Assembly (NCBI RefSeq): GCF_030695525.1 | Contig: NZ_JAUYSS010000032.1 | Coordinates: forward strand, 62,001-126,000 | Reading direction: 5' to 3' | Source of the DNA: Daejeonella sp. | GTDB lineage: Bacteria > Bacteroidota > Bacteroidia > Sphingobacteriales > Sphingobacteriaceae | Length of the DNA stretch: 64,000 bases | Part shown: in pieces, positions 63,121 through 64,000 of the stretch | How positions within the stretch are numbered: the stretch's first letter is position 1 | How the letters are laid out: every line of letters starts with the position of its first letter | Notes under the pieces: generated by a model | What the model saw: only the letters and a program-made list of their open reading frames with translations | Database searches by the model: none | What the model was told of the DNA's origin: nothing | Translations under genes and position numbers: made by a program

Positions 63121-64000
63121 ATGAATTTGTTTTCTATTTCACAACTGTCCCAATTTTCAGGAATCAAAGCCCATACAATCAGAATATGGGAGCAGAGATA
63201 TAATGCCTTAAAGCCTGAGCGTTCAGAAGGAAATACCCGGTATTATGACGATATACAGTTAAGACGTTTACTAAATATTGTTAGTCTCATGGAACAAGGG
63301 CATAAAGTTTCCCAATTATGTTCCATGAGTGATGAAACTTTATTCTCAATGATTCATGATTCCGGAAGAATCGATTCAGGTGAAACCGCAGAATACTATA
63401 TAAATCAGTTAATTGCTGCCGGGATGTCTTTTGATTCCGGCCATTTTGAACATATTCTTTCTTTAAGTTTTTCGGCCTATGGAATTAGAGACACTTATAA
63501 AACAGTAATATATCCCTTAATGAATCGGATAGGTTTACTTTGGGCGAGTGATATCCTGCCTACTACCAGTGAACATTTTATCAGCAATATATTTCATCAA
63601 AAATTATCGGCAGCTATCGATTCATTGCCTTTGCCTGATTCAACAAAGAAAACCTGGTTACTTTTCCTTCCTGAAAATGAATTTCATGAATTACCATTAT
63701 TATATGCTAATTTTTTAATCAGGCTTTCAGGCCATAAAGTGATTTATCTGGGAAGTAATGTCCCTGTAAAATCCTTGAAATCGCCTATTATAGATACCAG
63801 ACCAGATTATTTATTGATGTTCCTGATTCATTTTGATCTGCCTGAACAGATTCAAAAAGATATCGAAGGTATAAATGAGTACTTTACAGGTGATAAAATA
63901 TTTCTTGCTGGTAATCATAAATTGATAACCAGCATAAAATATCCTCAGAATGCAGAATACCTGTCTTCAGTGGTAGATATTGAAAGAATACTAGGATTGA
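63121..64000 (+). CDS. MerR-family regulator with B12-binding domain, CarH-like (partial)
   Basis: Starts at the ATG 63121 and runs off the window after 293 codons; the visible end may be close to the stop. N-terminal MerR helix-turn-helix: FSGIKAHTIRIWEQRYNALK and PERSEGNTRYYDDIQLRRLL. The middle has the CarH cobalamin-cap motif W-x9-E-H in GLLWASDILPTTSEHF. The Rossmann-like B12 domain has ENEFHELPLLYANFL, where His is the lower axial ligand; the usual Gly of ExHxxG is Pro. CarH binds adenosylcobalamin and represses in the dark; light breaks it. Carotenoid genes often follow in Bacteroidota, here beyond the window. Confidence 0.9.
   Translation, partial: MNLFSISQLSQFSGIKAHTIRIWEQRYNALKPERSEGNTRYYDDIQLRRLLNIVSLMEQGHKVSQLCSMSDETLFSMIHDSGRIDSGETAEYYINQLIAAGMSFDSGHFEHILSLSFSAYGIRDTYKTVIYPLMNRIGLLWASDILPTTSEHFISNIFHQKLSAAIDSLPLPDSTKKTWLLFLPENEFHELPLLYANFLIRLSGHKVIYLGSNVPVKSLKSPIIDTRPDYLLMFLIHFDLPEQIQKDIEGINEYFTGDKIFLAGNHKLITSIKYPQNAEYLSSVVDIERILGL

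Noticed and set aside
1-64000. tRNA, rRNA, CRISPR arrays, prophage or full insertion sequences
   Set aside because: Looked for on both strands by eye; no cloverleaf, repeat-spacer array, transposase, integrase or phage structural gene was recognised.

Overview
The window is a chromosomal segment of a Bacteroidota bacterium, most likely a Sphingobacteriaceae member close to Pedobacter. The support is an AT-rich genome, promoters of the Bacteroidota type (TTTG, about 19 bases, TAnnTTTG), few Shine-Dalgarno sequences, and families typical of this group: DUF4296, DUF4905, TIGR02757, a THUMP-like methyltransferase, a stand-alone LolD, and a type-3 ProRS. No prophage, complete insertion sequence, CRISPR array, rRNA or tRNA gene was seen. 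Both ends cut through genes: a flavoprotein on the left and a CarH-like regulator on the right.

Layout. 0-8.9 kb: flavoprotein tail, a large propeller-amidohydrolase, RecQ, a GIN-domain lipoprotein, an MFS transporter and a LutA-like protein. 8.9-16.9 kb, all minus strand: an island that looks devoted to nitric-oxide stress and respiration. It has two separate modules, each with its own Fe-S-type Rrf2 regulator. Module 1 is ric, DUF1858/DUF2249, a membrane haem-type protein, DUF59 and Rrf2. Module 2 is Rrf2, a cbb3-like subunit I, a di-haem cytochrome c and two small membrane proteins. Each module has its own palindromic operator at its promoter. 17.1-20.5 kb: the translation operon thrS-infC-rpmI-rplT. 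The thrS leader carries two hairpins that copy the anticodon arm of tRNA-Thr, and the second one contains the start codon. 20.5-33.9 kb: a MITE-like repeat, sucC, lolD, a degenerate HAD protein, an S41 protease, a peroxiredoxin, a methyltransferase, aspartate kinase, a GNAT, YggS, mutS2 and a frameshifted sugar dehydrogenase. 33.9-46.7 kb: scoA/scoB split by a four-helix-bundle gene in inverted repeats, uridine kinase, a LysM/RlpA protein, dps, a FadL-type porin, proS, a trans-sulfuration enzyme and an AI-2E family transporter. 47.6-53.2 kb: a cobalamin riboswitch and btuB-like receptor, then a PP-loop ATPase, sirtuin, Tat-exported nitrilase and an ECF-like membrane protein. 53.5-64 kb: a CrtA-like oxygenase, fRMsr, TspO-like protein, HDAC-like deacetylase, MATE and MFS transporters, hemF, and a MerR/B12 photoreceptor-type regulator with a large palindromic operator directly before its start codon.

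The most noteworthy signals are the tRNA-Thr mimic in the thrS leader, the two operator classes of the nitric-oxide island, the CarH-like promoter-operator, and a run of promoters in the last 11 kb whose -7 box lies exactly four bases before the ATG, which implies leaderless mRNAs. All function assignments come from reading motifs; no database search was possible.
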